A stretch of 64,000 nt of DNA, taken from contig NZ_CP107947.1 of assembly GCF_036059255.1 (NCBI RefSeq), positions 434,001 through 498,000 on the forward strand. Direction: 5' to 3'. Below, piece after piece: positions 44,121 to 53,429 of the stretch. The position numbers and the translations under genes were made by a program. The notes below the pieces were generated by a model. That model was not told where the DNA came from and made no database searches. It worked only from the letters and a program-made list of their open reading frames with translations. This DNA is from Micromonospora sp. NBC_00389. Its GTDB lineage: Bacteria; Actinomycetota; Actinomycetes; Mycobacteriales; Micromonosporaceae. Each line of letters starts with the position of its first letter. The stretch's first letter is position 1.

Positions 44121-45725
44121 ATGCGAGTTCGTAGACTCGCTGCCTGGACCGCCCTCCCGCTCGCGGTGACGCTGGGCCTCGCGGCCTGCGGCAGCGGCGG
44201 AGATGGTGGATCCGGCAGCAGCGACCCCAACGCGGCCGTCAGCATCCAGATCGGCGAGCCGCAGCACCTGGTTCCGACGAACACCACCGAGACCTCGGGC
44301 TCGCAGGTGCTCGCAGGCCTGTTCAGCCCGCTCGTGGACTACGACGCGCAGAACAAGCCGTACGAGGTCGCGGCCGAGTCGGTGACGTCGTCGGACAACA
44401 AGGTCTGGACGATCAAGCTCAAGGACGGCTTCACCTTCCACAACGGTGAGAAGGTCACGGCCGAGGACTACGTCAACGCCTGGAACTACGGCGCGTACGC
44501 TCCCAACGGCCAGGGCGGCAGCTACTTCTTCGAGAAGATCGCCGGCTACGCGGACCTCCAGGGCGAGAAGCCGAAGGCACAGACGATGTCCGGGCTGAAG
44601 AAGGTCGACGACCTCACCTTCACCGTGACGCTGTCCGAGCCGTACATCGACTTCAAGACGATGCTCGGCTACAACGCGTTCTACCCGCTGCCGGACGCCG
44701 CGTTCTCCGCTCCGGGCGTGCTCAAGGACTCGTACGAGCAGGCGCCGATCGGTCAGGGCCCGTTCAAGATGAAGGGCACCTGGCAGCACGACTCCAAGAT
44801 CGACGTCGAGCGGTACGACGCGTACCCGGGTGAGAAGCCCAAGGTCAAGGGCGTCGAGTTCCGGGTCTACCAGCAGCTCTCCGCGGCCTACGCGGACGTC
44901 CTGGGCGACAACCTGGACGTGCTGCCCACGATCCCGACCGAGAGCCTGAGCAACGCCCCGACCGACCTGGGCGACCGGTACCAGGTCAGCCCGATGTCGT
45001 CGTTCCAGTTCCTGGCGTTCCCGACGTTCGACAAGGACTTCAGCAACCCGGACGTGCGTAAGGCCATCTCGATGGCCATCGACCGGGACGAGATCACCAA
45101 GTCGGTCTTCAAGGGTTCGCAGGAGCCGGCCCGCTCGTTCGTCTCGCCGGTGCTGCCGGGCTACCGGGAGAACACCGCGGGCTCGGCGGCGGAGTTCAAC
45201 CCGACCGAGGCCAAGAAGCTCTACCAGGCCGCCGGCGGCCCGTCGAAGATCGTCATCTCCTACAACGGCGACGGCGGTCACAAGGACTGGGTCGACGCCA
45301 CGGCCAACCAGCTGAAGGCCAACCTGGGCGTCGAGGTCGTCGGCTCGGCCGAGCCGAAGTTCGCCGACCTGCTGACCAAGGTCGAGAAGAAGCAGCCGGT
45401 GGGTATGTTCCGCTTGGGTTGGGTCATGGACTACCCGAGCATGGAGGACTACCTCGGCCCGCTGTACAGCACCAACGGCTCGTCGAACTACTACGGCTAC
45501 AGCAACCCGGAGTTCGACAAGCTGGTCAAGGAGGGTTCCGCCGCCAAGACGCAGGACGAGGCGATCGCCAAGTACCAGCAGGCGGAGGACATCCTGGCCA
45601 AGGACATGCCGGTGATCCCGCTCCGCTTCGGCGAGAACGTGTACGGCCACTCGTCCAAGGTCAAGAACGTCGAGATGGACCTGTTCCAGCGGGTCAACCT
45701 CGTCAAGATCGAAGCGGCCAGCTGA
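44121..45725 (+). CDS. Peptide ABC transporter substrate-binding lipoprotein
   Basis: A 534-residue SBP family 5 lipoprotein that captures oligopeptides outside the membrane. Signal peptide residues 1-22 end in the lipobox LAAC. NAAVSIQIGEPQHLVPTNTTET starts the mature domain; VTAEDYVNAWNYGAYAPNG and FSNPDVRKAISMAIDRDEI are SBP5 hallmarks. AGGAGG lies four bases before ATG 44121. It is the first gene of a five-gene importer, and a strong hairpin after its stop probably limits read-through to the permease genes. Confidence 0.94.
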   Translation: MRVRRLAAWTALPLAVTLGLAACGSGGDGGSGSSDPNAAVSIQIGEPQHLVPTNTTETSGSQVLAGLFSPLVDYDAQNKPYEVAAESVTSSDNKVWTIKLKDGFTFHNGEKVTAEDYVNAWNYGAYAPNGQGGSYFFEKIAGYADLQGEKPKAQTMSGLKKVDDLTFTVTLSEPYIDFKTMLGYNAFYPLPDAAFSAPGVLKDSYEQAPIGQGPFKMKGTWQHDSKIDVERYDAYPGEKPKVKGVEFRVYQQLSAAYADVLGDNLDVLPTIPTESLSNAPTDLGDRYQVSPMSSFQFLAFPTFDKDFSNPDVRKAISMAIDRDEITKSVFKGSQEPARSFVSPVLPGYRENTAGSAAEFNPTEAKKLYQAAGGPSKIVISYNGDGGHKDWVDATANQLKANLGVEVVGSAEPKFADLLTKVEKKQPVGMFRLGWVMDYPSMEDYLGPLYSTNGSSNYYGYSNPEFDKLVKEGSAAKTQDEAIAKYQQAEDILAKDMPVIPLRFGENVYGHSSKVKNVEMDLFQRVNLVKIEAAS

Positions 45726-45738
45726 GCTGACCATGGTG

Positions 45739-45772
45739 CGGGCCACCCGGGCGAAGACGCCCGGGTGGCCCG
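45739..45772 (+). terminator. Hairpin between the binding-protein and permease genes
   Basis: Perfect 14-bp arms cgggccacccgggc and gcccgggtggcccg around a six-base loop, 14 bases after the binding-protein stop. It probably acts as a partial terminator or mRNA stabiliser that lets the binding protein be made in excess. Confidence 0.6.
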
Positions 45773-45926
45773 GACCGCGTTACCCCCGCCGGGACGCAGT
45801 CGCGGACCCCGGGACCGGTGGCGCCGGCCTCCCCCGGGCCGGACGGCAGACGTATCAGATATTTCGGGTACGACCAGAGATGCCGTCCTGCGACCCTTCC
45901 GCACATTTCCGGAGAGACTGCTAAGC

Positions 45927-46865
45927 ATGTTCCGCTACATCGTGCGGCGCCTACTGCAGATGGTCCTGGCGTTCTTCGGGACCACCCTGATCGTCTACGC
46001 GCTGATGTTCGCCGGCCAGGGCGACCCGATCCAGGCCCTCGCGGGCGAACGACCGGTGACGGAGGCTCAGCGGGCCTACCTCACTGAGAAGTACCACCTG
46101 GACGCCACCGGTGTCGGCGGCTTCTTCTACCGCTACTTCGACTACGTCAAGAGCCTGCTCCAGGGGGACCTCGGCCAGTCACTGACCGGCCGCCAGATCG
46201 GCGACATCCTGCAGGCGGCCTGGCCGGTCACCCTGAAACTCGCGCTCATCGCGCTCGCCGTGGCGATCATCGTCGGGGTCACCGCCGGCGTCGTCGCAGG
46301 CATCCGCCGGGCCAGCATCTTCGACAACTCGACGCTCGTGCTGACCCTGCTGGTGCTGGGCATCCCCACCATCGTGCTGGCGCCGCTGGCGCAGTACTTC
46401 CTGGGCGTCAAGTGGCAGCTCTTCCCGCCCACCGCCGGCTCGGAGCCGACCTTCTACGCGCTGCTGCTGCCCGGCATCGTGCTCGGCTCACTGTCGCTGG
46501 CCACCGCGCTGCGGCTGACCCGTACCTCGGTGGCGGAGAACCTGCGCGCCGACTACGTACGGACCGCCCGGTCCAAGGGCCTGGTCAAGCGCCGCATCGT
46601 CACCGTGCACGTGCTGCGCAACTCGCTCATCCCGGTGATCACCTTCCTCGGTGTGGAACTGGGCAACCTGATGAGCGGCGCGATCATCACCGAGGGCGTC
46701 TTCAACATCCCCGGCGTGGGCTTCAACCTCTTCCGCGGCATCCGCACCGAGGACGGCCCCCTGGTGGTGGGCATCGTCAGCGTGCTGGTCGTGGTCTACC
46801 TGGTCTCGAACCTGGTGGTGGACGTCCTGTACGCCGTACTCGACCCGAGGATCCGCTATGAGTGA
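45927..46865 (+). CDS. Peptide ABC transporter permease, OppB/DppB type
   Basis: A 312-residue permease with six helices. MFRYIVRRLLQMVLAFFGTT is the typical first helix. The EAA loop is RTSVAENLRADYVRTARSKGLVKRRI, and EGVFNIPGVGFNLFRGI is the conserved periplasmic segment. Start ATG 45927, with GGAGAG upstream. It overlaps the next permease by eight bases. It forms the channel with the OppC-type partner. Confidence 0.93.
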   Translation: MFRYIVRRLLQMVLAFFGTTLIVYALMFAGQGDPIQALAGERPVTEAQRAYLTEKYHLDATGVGGFFYRYFDYVKSLLQGDLGQSLTGRQIGDILQAAWPVTLKLALIALAVAIIVGVTAGVVAGIRRASIFDNSTLVLTLLVLGIPTIVLAPLAQYFLGVKWQLFPPTAGSEPTFYALLLPGIVLGSLSLATALRLTRTSVAENLRADYVRTARSKGLVKRRIVTVHVLRNSLIPVITFLGVELGNLMSGAIITEGVFNIPGVGFNLFRGIRTEDGPLVVGIVSVLVVVYLVSNLVVDVLYAVLDPRIRYE

Positions 46866-47814
46866 CTTCGAAACTGTGGCGGCCACCGAGAACCAGGCCG
46901 CTCGCCGTGGGCCCTCGGGCGAGCCCGGCACACCGGGCCAGATCGGCGCGCCGAACAAACCGCGCAGCCTGGCCGGGGACGCCTGGCGCGACCTACGCCG
47001 CAACCCGATCTTCTGGATCTCGCTGGCGCTGGTCGTCATCCTCACGCTGATGGCCCTGGCCCCCGGCGTGTTCACCGCCAACGACCCGAGGGACTGCCTG
47101 CTCTCCCGGCAGCACGCCGGGCCGTCCGGCGGAGCCATCTTCGGGTACGACTTCCAGGGCTGCGACACGTACTCCCGGGCGGTCTATGGCACCCGGGCCT
47201 CGCTGCTGGTCGGCGCGCTCGCCGCGCTCGGCACCGGGGTGATCGCGCTGGTGGTCGGCATGCTGGCCGGCTACTTCGGCCGCTGGGTCGACGCGGTGCT
47301 CTCCCGGGTGATCGACGTGGTGCTCGGCATCCCGCTGCTGCTGGCCGCGATCGTGCTGCTCAAGCGAGTCGCCAGCGACAGCGAGACCGCCCGGATCGCC
47401 GCGGTGATCTTCGTGCTGGCCATCCTCGGCTGGACCACGGCGGCCCGGGTGGTGCGCTCCTCGGTGATCACCGCCAAGGAGCAGGACTACGTGGCGGCGG
47501 CCCGGATGCTCGGCGCCGGCAACGGTCGGATCATGTGGCGGCACATCCTGCCGAACTCGCTGGCCCCGGCCATCGTCGTGCTGACCATCGCGCTCGGCTC
47601 GTTCATCGCCGCCGAGGCGACGCTCTCCTTCCTGGGCATCGGCCTGAAGGCACCGACCATCTCGTGGGGCCAGGACATCGACACCGGCCGCATCCACATG
47701 CGCGAGGCGGCCACGCCGCTGATCGTCCCGTCGGCCTTCCTCGCGCTGACCGTGCTGGCGTTCATCATGCTCGGCGACGCGATCCGTGACGCCTTCGACC
47801 CGAAGCTGCGGTGA
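46858..47814 (+). CDS. Peptide ABC transporter permease, OppC/DppC type
   Basis: A 318-residue permease. The N-terminal ~40 residues are polar, then WRDLRRNPIFWISLALVVIL is the first helix. The EAA loop is VVRSSVITAKEQDYVAAARMLGAGNGRIMWRHILPNS. SWGQDIDTGRIHMREA is the usual periplasmic loop before the last helices. Start ATG 46858 overlaps the OppB-type gene. Confidence 0.93.
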   Translation: MSDFETVAATENQAARRGPSGEPGTPGQIGAPNKPRSLAGDAWRDLRRNPIFWISLALVVILTLMALAPGVFTANDPRDCLLSRQHAGPSGGAIFGYDFQGCDTYSRAVYGTRASLLVGALAALGTGVIALVVGMLAGYFGRWVDAVLSRVIDVVLGIPLLLAAIVLLKRVASDSETARIAAVIFVLAILGWTTAARVVRSSVITAKEQDYVAAARMLGAGNGRIMWRHILPNSLAPAIVVLTIALGSFIAAEATLSFLGIGLKAPTISWGQDIDTGRIHMREAATPLIVPSAFLALTVLAFIMLGDAIRDAFDPKLR

Positions 47815-47821
47815 GAACCTC

Positions 47822-48859
47822 ATGACCCACTCCACCGTCCAACCCACCCCCGCCTCCGCCACCCCCGAGGGTGGCCACCTGTTGGAGCTGCGGGACCTGC
47901 ACGTCGAGTTCCGGACCAACGAGGGCGTGGCCCGGGTGATCAACGGTGTGTCGTACCACCTGGACGCCGGGGAGACGTTGGCCGTGCTCGGCGAATCGGG
48001 CTCCGGCAAGTCGGTCACCGCCCAGGCGATCATGGGCATCCTGGACACCCCGCCCGCGTTCATCCGCTCCGGCCAGATCCTCTACCGGGGTCAGGATCTG
48101 CTCACCCGCTCCGAGGAGCAGCGCCGGCAGGTCCGCGGCAAGGAGATCGCGATGATCTTCCAGGACGCGCTCTCCGCGCTGAACCCGGTCTTCCCGGTCG
48201 GTTGGCAGATCGGCGAGACGCTGCGCCAACGCGCCGGCATGTCCCGGGGCGACGCCCGCCGCCGGGCCATCGAGCTGATGGACCTGGTCAAGATCCCGGG
48301 CGCCGCGAAGCGGATCGGCGACTACCCGCACCAGTTCTCCGGGGGCATGCGGCAACGCGTCATGATCGCCATGGCGCTGGCGCTGGACCCGAAGGTGCTG
48401 ATCGCCGACGAGCCCACCACGGCGCTCGACGTCACCGTGCAGGCCCAGATCATGGACCTGCTGGCTGACCTGCGCCGGGACCTCAACATGGCGATGGTCC
48501 TGATCACCCACGACCTGGGCGTGGTCGCCGGCGTCGCGGACCGGATCGCGGTCATGTACGCCGGCCGGATCGTCGAGCACGCCGACGTCCGCTCGCTGTA
48601 CCGGGCGCCGGCCCACCCGTACACCAAGGGTTTGCTGGAGTCGATCCCGCGCATGGACGTCCGCGGTCAGGAACTGTCGACGATCAAGGGGCTGCCGCCG
48701 AACCTCATGCGGATCCCCTCCGGATGCCCGTTCCACCCCCGGTGCCCGTACGTCCAGCAGGTCTGCGTGGACGTGGTGCCGCACGACCTGGTCCTCGGCG
48801 ACGGCCGGACCAGCGCTTGCCACTTCGCGCAGGAGGTCCTTGATGACAGCGCCCGCTAG
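47822..48859 (+). CDS. Peptide ABC transporter ATPase, OppD/DppD type
   Basis: A 345-residue ATPase. Walker A is GESGSGKSV, signature [19 protein letters not shown], Walker [13 protein letters not shown]-loop [13 protein letters not shown]. The C-terminal oligopeptide-transporter extension carries the Cys cluster [14 protein letters not shown], which in this family can hold an Fe-S cluster. Start ATG 47822 is seven bases after the previous stop. Confidence 0.94.
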   Translation: MTHSTVQPTPASATPEGGHLLELRDLHVEFRTNEGVARVINGVSYHLDAGETLAVLGESGSGKSVTAQAIMGILDTPPAFIRSGQILYRGQDLLTRSEEQRRQVRGKEIAMIFQDALSALNPVFPVGWQIGETLRQRAGMSRGDARRRAIELMDLVKIPGAAKRIGDYPHQFSGGMRQRVMIAMALALDPKVLIADEPTTALDVTVQAQIMDLLADLRRDLNMAMVLITHDLGVVAGVADRIAVMYAGRIVEHADVRSLYRAPAHPYTKGLLESIPRMDVRGQELSTIKGLPPNLMRIPSGCPFHPRCPYVQQVCVDVVPHDLVLGDGRTSACHFAQEVLDDSAR

Positions 48860-49880
48860 CTCCACCAAGGTCCGGGGCGAGACCATCCTCTCCGTCGACA
48901 ACCTGGTGAAGCACTTCCCGATCAGTCAGGGTGTGCTGTTCCAGCGGCAGGTCGGCGCGGTCAAGGCCGTCGACGGCGTGAGCTTCGAGCTGCGCCGGGG
49001 CGAGACGCTCGGCATCGTCGGCGAGTCCGGCTGCGGCAAGTCCACCCTCGCCCGGCTGCTGATGCGGCTGGAGACGCCCACCTCCGGCCGGGCCACCCTG
49101 GAGGGCAAGGACCTCTTCAAGTCATCCGGGTCAGAGCTGCGCCGGCTGCGCCGGAACATGCAGATGGTCATGCAGGACCCGTACACCTCGCTGAACCCGC
49201 GGATGACGGTCGGCGACATCATCGGCGAGCCGTTCGAGATCCACCGCGACGCGGCGCCGAAGGGCAGTCGGGAGCGGCGGGTCCAGGAGTTGCTGGACGT
49301 GGTCGGGCTCAACCCGGAGCACATCAACCGGTACCCGCACCAGTTCTCCGGCGGTCAGCGCCAGCGCATCGGCATCGCCCGCGCGCTCGCCCTGCGGCCG
49401 GAGATCATCGTCTGCGACGAGCCCGTCTCGGCGCTGGACGTCTCCATCCAGGCCCAGGTGATCAACCTGCTGGAGCAGCTTCAGGACGAGTTCGGGCTCT
49501 CGTACATCTTCATCGCCCACGACCTGTCCGTGGTGCGGCACATCTCCGACCGGGTCGCCGTGATGTACCTCGGCAGGATCGTCGAGATCGGCACCGAGGA
49601 CGAGATCTACGAGCGGGCGACCCACCCGTACACCCAGGCGCTGCTCTCCGCGGTGCCGGTGCCGGACCCGGAGGCTCGCGAGCAGCGCAACATGATCCGA
49701 CTCGTCGGTGACGTGCCCAGCCCGGCCGACCCGCCGTCGGGCTGCCACTTCCGGACGCGCTGCTGGAAGGCGCAGGACATCTGCGCCACCGAGGACCCGC
49801 AGTTGGTGCCCCGCGCCGCCGACGCGCACCCCTCTGCCTGCCACTTCGCCGAACTCCGCCCACCGATCCCCACCACCTGA
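48843..49880 (+). CDS. Peptide ABC transporter ATPase, OppF/DppF type
   Basis: A 345-residue ATPase. [27 protein letters not shown] is the typical OppF N terminus, Walker [10 protein letters not shown], signature [19 protein letters not shown], Walker [13 protein letters not shown]. The C-terminal [14 protein letters not shown] holds the Cys cluster. ATG 48843 with AGGAGG six bases upstream; overlaps the OppD-type gene by 17 bases. It ends the importer operon; a palindromic repeat lies between it and convergent purH. Confidence 0.94.
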   Translation: MTAPASSTKVRGETILSVDNLVKHFPISQGVLFQRQVGAVKAVDGVSFELRRGETLGIVGESGCGKSTLARLLMRLETPTSGRATLEGKDLFKSSGSELRRLRRNMQMVMQDPYTSLNPRMTVGDIIGEPFEIHRDAAPKGSRERRVQELLDVVGLNPEHINRYPHQFSGGQRQRIGIARALALRPEIIVCDEPVSALDVSIQAQVINLLEQLQDEFGLSYIFIAHDLSVVRHISDRVAVMYLGRIVEIGTEDEIYERATHPYTQALLSAVPVPDPEAREQRNMIRLVGDVPSPADPPSGCHFRTRCWKAQDICATEDPQLVPRAADAHPSACHFAELRPPIPTT

Positions 49881-49896
49881 CCCCGTTCCCCGCGCC

Positions 49897-49971
49897 GTCG
49901 ATCATGGAGTCGTGGTGGCCGTGTTGTGGCCTATCGCGGCTTTCACGAGGCACCACAATTCCATGATCGAC
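49897..49971. repeat. GATCA-core palindrome between importer and purH
   Basis: Arms gtcgatcatggagtcgtggtg (49897-49917) and caccacaattccatgatcga plus c (49951-49971) pair at 19 of 21 positions around a 33-base loop. Located between convergent operons, like the copy at 41548. Confidence 0.72.
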
Positions 49972-50000
49972 GCGGGGGTAGGCCGGGGTTAGGCCAGGGG

Positions 50001-51572
50001 TTAGTGGAAGAAGTGGCGGGTGCCGGTCAGGTACATCGTGACGTTGGCTTCCTTGGCGGCGGCGATGACCTCTTCGTCGCGGATCGAACCGCCGGGCTGC
50101 ACGATGGCGCGGACACCGGCCTCGATGAGGATCTTCGGGCCGTCGGCGAACGGGAAGAACGCGTCCGACGCGGCGACCGATTCCCGGGCCCGGTCGGCGC
50201 CCGCACGGCTGACCGCCAGGAGCGCCGAGTCGACCCGGTTGACCTGCCCCATGCCGACCCCGACGGTGGCGCCGTCCTTGGCGAGCAGGATCGCGTTGCT
50301 CTTCACCGCGCGGACCGCCCGCCAGGCGAACGCGAGGTCGCGCAGCAACTCCTCGTCCGCCGCCTCGCCGGTCGCCAGCCGCCAGCTCGCCGGATCGTCG
50401 CCGGGGGCATCCACCCGGTCGGCGACCTGGGACAGCACGCCACCTGTCACCGGCCGCCACTCGACCTTCGCCGGGCTCCAGGCCGGCGCGCGCAGCAGCC
50501 GGATGTTCTTCTTGCCCTGCAACACCTCGACCGCACCCTCGTCGAAGCCCGGGGCGACCACCACCTCGGTGAAGATTTCGGCCACCTGCCGGGCCAGCTC
50601 GACCGAGACCGGCCGGTTGACCGCGATCACCCCGCCGTACGCCGACACCGGGTCGCAGGCGTGCGCCTTGCGGTGCGCCTCGGCCACGTCCGCGCCCACC
50701 GCGATACCGCACGGGTTGGCGTGCTTGATGATCGCCACGGCCGGCTGGTCGGCGAAGTCGTTCGCCGCCCGCCAGGCGGCGTCCGCGTCGACGTAGTTGT
50801 TGTAGGACATCTCCTTGCCGTGCAACTGCTCGGCCTGGGCCAGCCCCGCCGGGGCGTCCGGGTCGGTGTAGAGCGCGGCCGGCTGGTGCGGGTTCTCCCC
50901 GTAGCGCAGCACCGCGGACTTGCGCAGCGCCAGCCCGGCGAACGCCGGCCACCAGTCGTCGGCCGGGGCCAGCTCCTGAGCGCACCACTGGGCGACCGCC
51001 ACGTCGTACTCGGCGATGTCGGCGAACGCCCGGGCGGCCAGTGCGCGGCGCTGGGCCAGGGTGAACCCGCCCTCGCCGAGCGCGGCGCGCAACGCCGGGT
51101 ACCCGGCCGGGTCGGTGAGCACGGCGACCGAGGCGTGGTTCTTGGCGGCGGCCCGCACCATGGCCGGGCCGCCGATGTCGATCTGCTCGACGCACTCGTC
51201 GACGCCGGCGCCGGAGGCGACCGTCGCCTGGAACGGGTAGAGGTTGGAGACCAGCAGGTCGAACGCGGCCACTCCCAGCTCGTCGAGCTGCGCGACGTGC
51301 GTGTCCTTGCGCAGGTCGGCGAGGAGACCCGCGTGCACCTTCGGGTGCAGGGTCTTCACCCGGCCGTCGAGCACCTCGGGGAAGCCGGTCACCGTCTCCA
51401 CCGGCGTCACCGGCACCCCGGCGGCGGCGATGGTGGCCGCCGTGCTGCCGGTGGACACGATCTCCACGCCGGCCGCGTGCAGGGCCTGGGCCAGCTCGAC
51501 CAGCCCGGTCTTGTCGTAGACGCTGACCAGCGCCCGCCTGATCGGGCGGCGCCCGTCCTGAGTGGAACTCAC
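50001..51572 (-). CDS. purH: Bifunctional AICAR formyltransferase/IMP cyclohydrolase
   Basis: A 523-residue enzyme for the last two steps of IMP synthesis. The N-terminal cyclohydrolase ([33 protein letters not shown]) occupies residues 1-200. The formyltransferase follows with [13 protein letters not shown] and the catalytic [11 protein letters not shown]. Start is GTG 51572 ([17 protein letters not shown]), overlapping the purN stop (GTGA). It depends on 10-formyl-THF from FolD. Confidence 0.96.
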   Translation of the reverse strand: MSSTQDGRRPIRRALVSVYDKTGLVELAQALHAAGVEIVSTGSTAATIAAAGVPVTPVETVTGFPEVLDGRVKTLHPKVHAGLLADLRKDTHVAQLDELGVAAFDLLVSNLYPFQATVASGAGVDECVEQIDIGGPAMVRAAAKNHASVAVLTDPAGYPALRAALGEGGFTLAQRRALAARAFADIAEYDVAVAQWCAQELAPADDWWPAFAGLALRKSAVLRYGENPHQPAALYTDPDAPAGLAQAEQLHGKEMSYNNYVDADAAWRAANDFADQPAVAIIKHANPCGIAVGADVAEAHRKAHACDPVSAYGGVIAVNRPVSVELARQVAEIFTEVVVAPGFDEGAVEVLQGKKNIRLLRAPAWSPAKVEWRPVTGGVLSQVADRVDAPGDDPASWRLATGEAADEELLRDLAFAWRAVRAVKSNAILLAKDGATVGVGMGQVNRVDSALLAVSRAGADRARESVAASDAFFPFADGPKILIEAGVRAIVQPGGSIRDEEVIAAAKEANVTMYLTGTRHFFH

Positions 51573-52189
51573 GGAACCGTGACCTTCCTTCCGGTGATGG
51601 TCCAGCCTTCGCGGACCAGGCGGCCGACCTGCTCGACGAGCTGGCGCCGCTCGGCTTCCTTGATGCGCTCGGTGAGCGTCTCCACGTCGTCGGAGTCCAG
51701 CACCGGCACCGCGACCTGCGCCACGATCGGCCCGGTGTCCATACCGGCGTCGACGAAGAACAGCGTGGCCCCGGTGAGCTTCACGCCGTAGGCGAGGGCA
51801 TCGCGCGGGCCGTGGATGCCGGGGAACGCCGGCAGCAGGGTGTTGTGGGTGTTCAGGTAGCGGTCGCCGAAGGCGGCGAGGAAATGCGGGCCGACCAGCT
51901 TGAGAAACCCGGCGGAGATGACCAGGTCGGGTTGGTGCTTCGCGACGTGCGCGGTGAGCGCCCGGTCCCAGTCCTCCCGGGTCTCGTGGTCGCGGACCCG
52001 CTCGACGAACGTCGGAACCCCGGCGGCTGCGGCCCGGTCCAGGCCCGCGATTCCGTCGCGGTCCGCGCCGACCGCGACAACCTGCGCGCCGTACGCGGGG
52101 TCGACGGCGGCGTTCAGCAGCGCCTGTAGGTTGCTCCCGGAGCCGGAAACGAGGACAACGATGCGGGCGACGGACGCGGGCTCGGTCAC
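51569..52189 (-). CDS. purN: Phosphoribosylglycinamide formyltransferase
   Basis: A 206-residue GAR transformylase using 10-formyl-[19 protein letters not shown] binds the GAR phosphate. [22 protein letters not shown] contains the catalytic His region (many members read NIHPSLLP, so NTHNTLLP is a slight variant), and [12 protein letters not shown] holds the catalytic Asp. It is translationally coupled to purH. Confidence 0.95.
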   Translation of the reverse strand: MTEPASVARIVVLVSGSGSNLQALLNAAVDPAYGAQVVAVGADRDGIAGLDRAAAAGVPTFVERVRDHETREDWDRALTAHVAKHQPDLVISAGFLKLVGPHFLAAFGDRYLNTHNTLLPAFPGIHGPRDALAYGVKLTGATLFFVDAGMDTGPIVAQVAVPVLDSDDVETLTERIKEAERRQLVEQVGRLVREGWTITGRKVTVP

Positions 52190-52366
52190 CGGGCAACCCT
52201 ATCGGGCAGGTCAGGACGCCCATCGGCTGGGCGGCGCGCTGATCGTTGACAGTCCCGCGGGCATCGATTCGGTACGCTGCCGGTCGCTCGGGCTGAACAC
52301 CGTGCCGGCCGCACCCCGTCAGTGATCCGGCACGCCAGCCGCGTCGTCTGAATGAGGAGCACCCCC

Positions 52367-52663
52367 ATGCAGCCCGGTTACCACCCCCAGCAGCAGCCGC
52401 CAATCAACAACAACATGACAATGTCGATCGTCGCCATCTTCCTCTTCTGGCCGCTGGCCATTCCGGCGATCATCAACGCGTCCAAGGTCAACCCGCTTCT
52501 CCAGCAGGGCGACTACGCCGGAGCGCAGGCCGCTGCCGCGGAGTCACGGAAGTGGTCGAAGTGGGCCCTGATCGCCGGCATCACGTGGTATGCCATCTTC
52601 CTGGTGTGCTGTGCGTTGGGCGGTCTGGGCGCGCTCATGAGTGGCGGCAGCGGCAACTCGTGA
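52367..52663 (+). CDS. CD225/dispanin-type small membrane protein
   Basis: A 98-residue protein with a Gln/Pro N terminus and two hydrophobic segments. [58 protein letters not shown] follows the CD225 pattern, including the GDYAGA and AxxxSRKW loop. Function in bacteria is unknown. ATG 52367 has GAGGAG seven bases upstream. A DUF4190 gene follows, 49 bases on. Confidence 0.75.
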   Translation: MQPGYHPQQQPPINNNMTMSIVAIFLFWPLAIPAIINASKVNPLLQQGDYAGAQAAAAESRKWSKWALIAGITWYAIFLVCCALGGLGALMSGGSGNS

Positions 52664-52712
52664 GTAGGAACAACAGCAGCTACTGACAAACCCAGCCCAA
52701 GGAGCTTCTCGA

Positions 52713-53336
52713 ATGCAGCCCGGTAACCCCGGTCAGGACCCGTACGGCCAGCAGCCCAATCAGGACCCGACCGCCCCCCAACCGCCGCACGACCCGTACG
52801 CTCCGCCGCCGGCCGCCCCGTACGGTCAGCAGCCCACCTCCGGCCAGCCGTACGGCCAGCAGCCGCAGGACCCGTACGGCGCACCGCAGAACCCGTACGG
52901 CCAGCAGCCCTACGGCCAGCAGCCCACCCCCGGGCAGCCCTACGGCCAGCAGCCCACCTCGGGGCAGCCGTACGGCCAGCAGCCGCCGTACCAGGACCCG
53001 TACGGCCAGCAGCAGCCGCCGCCCTACGGTGCGCCGACGTACCCGAACGCCGGTTACCCGCAGCAGCAGGGGCAGAACAACACCCTCGGCCTGGTGTCGA
53101 TGATCCTCGGCATCGCGTCGATCCCGCTGATCTGCTGCCTCTACCTGGGCATCCCGGTCGGCATCGCGGGCGTGGTGACCGGTTACCTGGCCCAGCAGAA
53201 GGTCGCCCAGGGCCAGGCCAACAACGGCGGGCAGGCCAAGGCCGGCCTGATCTGCGGTGCGGTCGGTGCCGGGTTGGGCATCCTGCTGATCATCTTGAGC
53301 ATCGTGGCGAACGTCAACCTGCCGACCGAGCCCTGA
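52713..53336 (+). CDS. DUF4190 protein with PYGQQP repeats
   Basis: A 207-residue protein. Residues 1-115 are a disordered cytoplasmic tail of repeated PYGQQP(T/S)xGQ units, and residues 120-205 a DUF4190 membrane domain with two helix pairs (LGLVSMILGIASIPLICCLYLGIPVGIAGVVTGYLA, then AGLICGAVGAGLGILLIILS). Such proteins are common in actinobacteria without an assigned role; the sticky tail suggests a clustering or scaffold part. AAGGAGC lies upstream of ATG 52713. Confidence 0.82.
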   Translation: MQPGNPGQDPYGQQPNQDPTAPQPPHDPYAPPPAAPYGQQPTSGQPYGQQPQDPYGAPQNPYGQQPYGQQPTPGQPYGQQPTSGQPYGQQPPYQDPYGQQQPPPYGAPTYPNAGYPQQQGQNNTLGLVSMILGIASIPLICCLYLGIPVGIAGVVTGYLAQQKVAQGQANNGGQAKAGLICGAVGAGLGILLIILSIVANVNLPTEP

Positions 53337-53352
53337 GCGGTCCGGTCCTGAC

Positions 53353-53382
53353 GGGGCGCTCCGGATTCGTCCGGGGCGCCCC
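53353..53382 (+). terminator. Hairpin after the DUF4190 gene
   Basis: Arms ggggcgctccgga and tccggggcgcccc match at 12 of 13 positions around a TTCG tetraloop, 17 bases after the stop. Confidence 0.6.
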
Positions 53383-53429
53383 GCGCCGTCTCCGCCATGG
53401 CCACCGCCCGCGCCGGGCGTCCGGCCGGG

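Noticed and set aside
42813..52189. folD, purN and purH as a single purine operon
   Set aside because: They are separated by the peptide importer and lie in different units; only purN-purH overlap.
52760..53000. Short regular repeats resembling a CRISPR array
   Set aside because: They encode PYGQQP units in frame within a DUF4190 protein; spacing is irregular and no cas genes are present.
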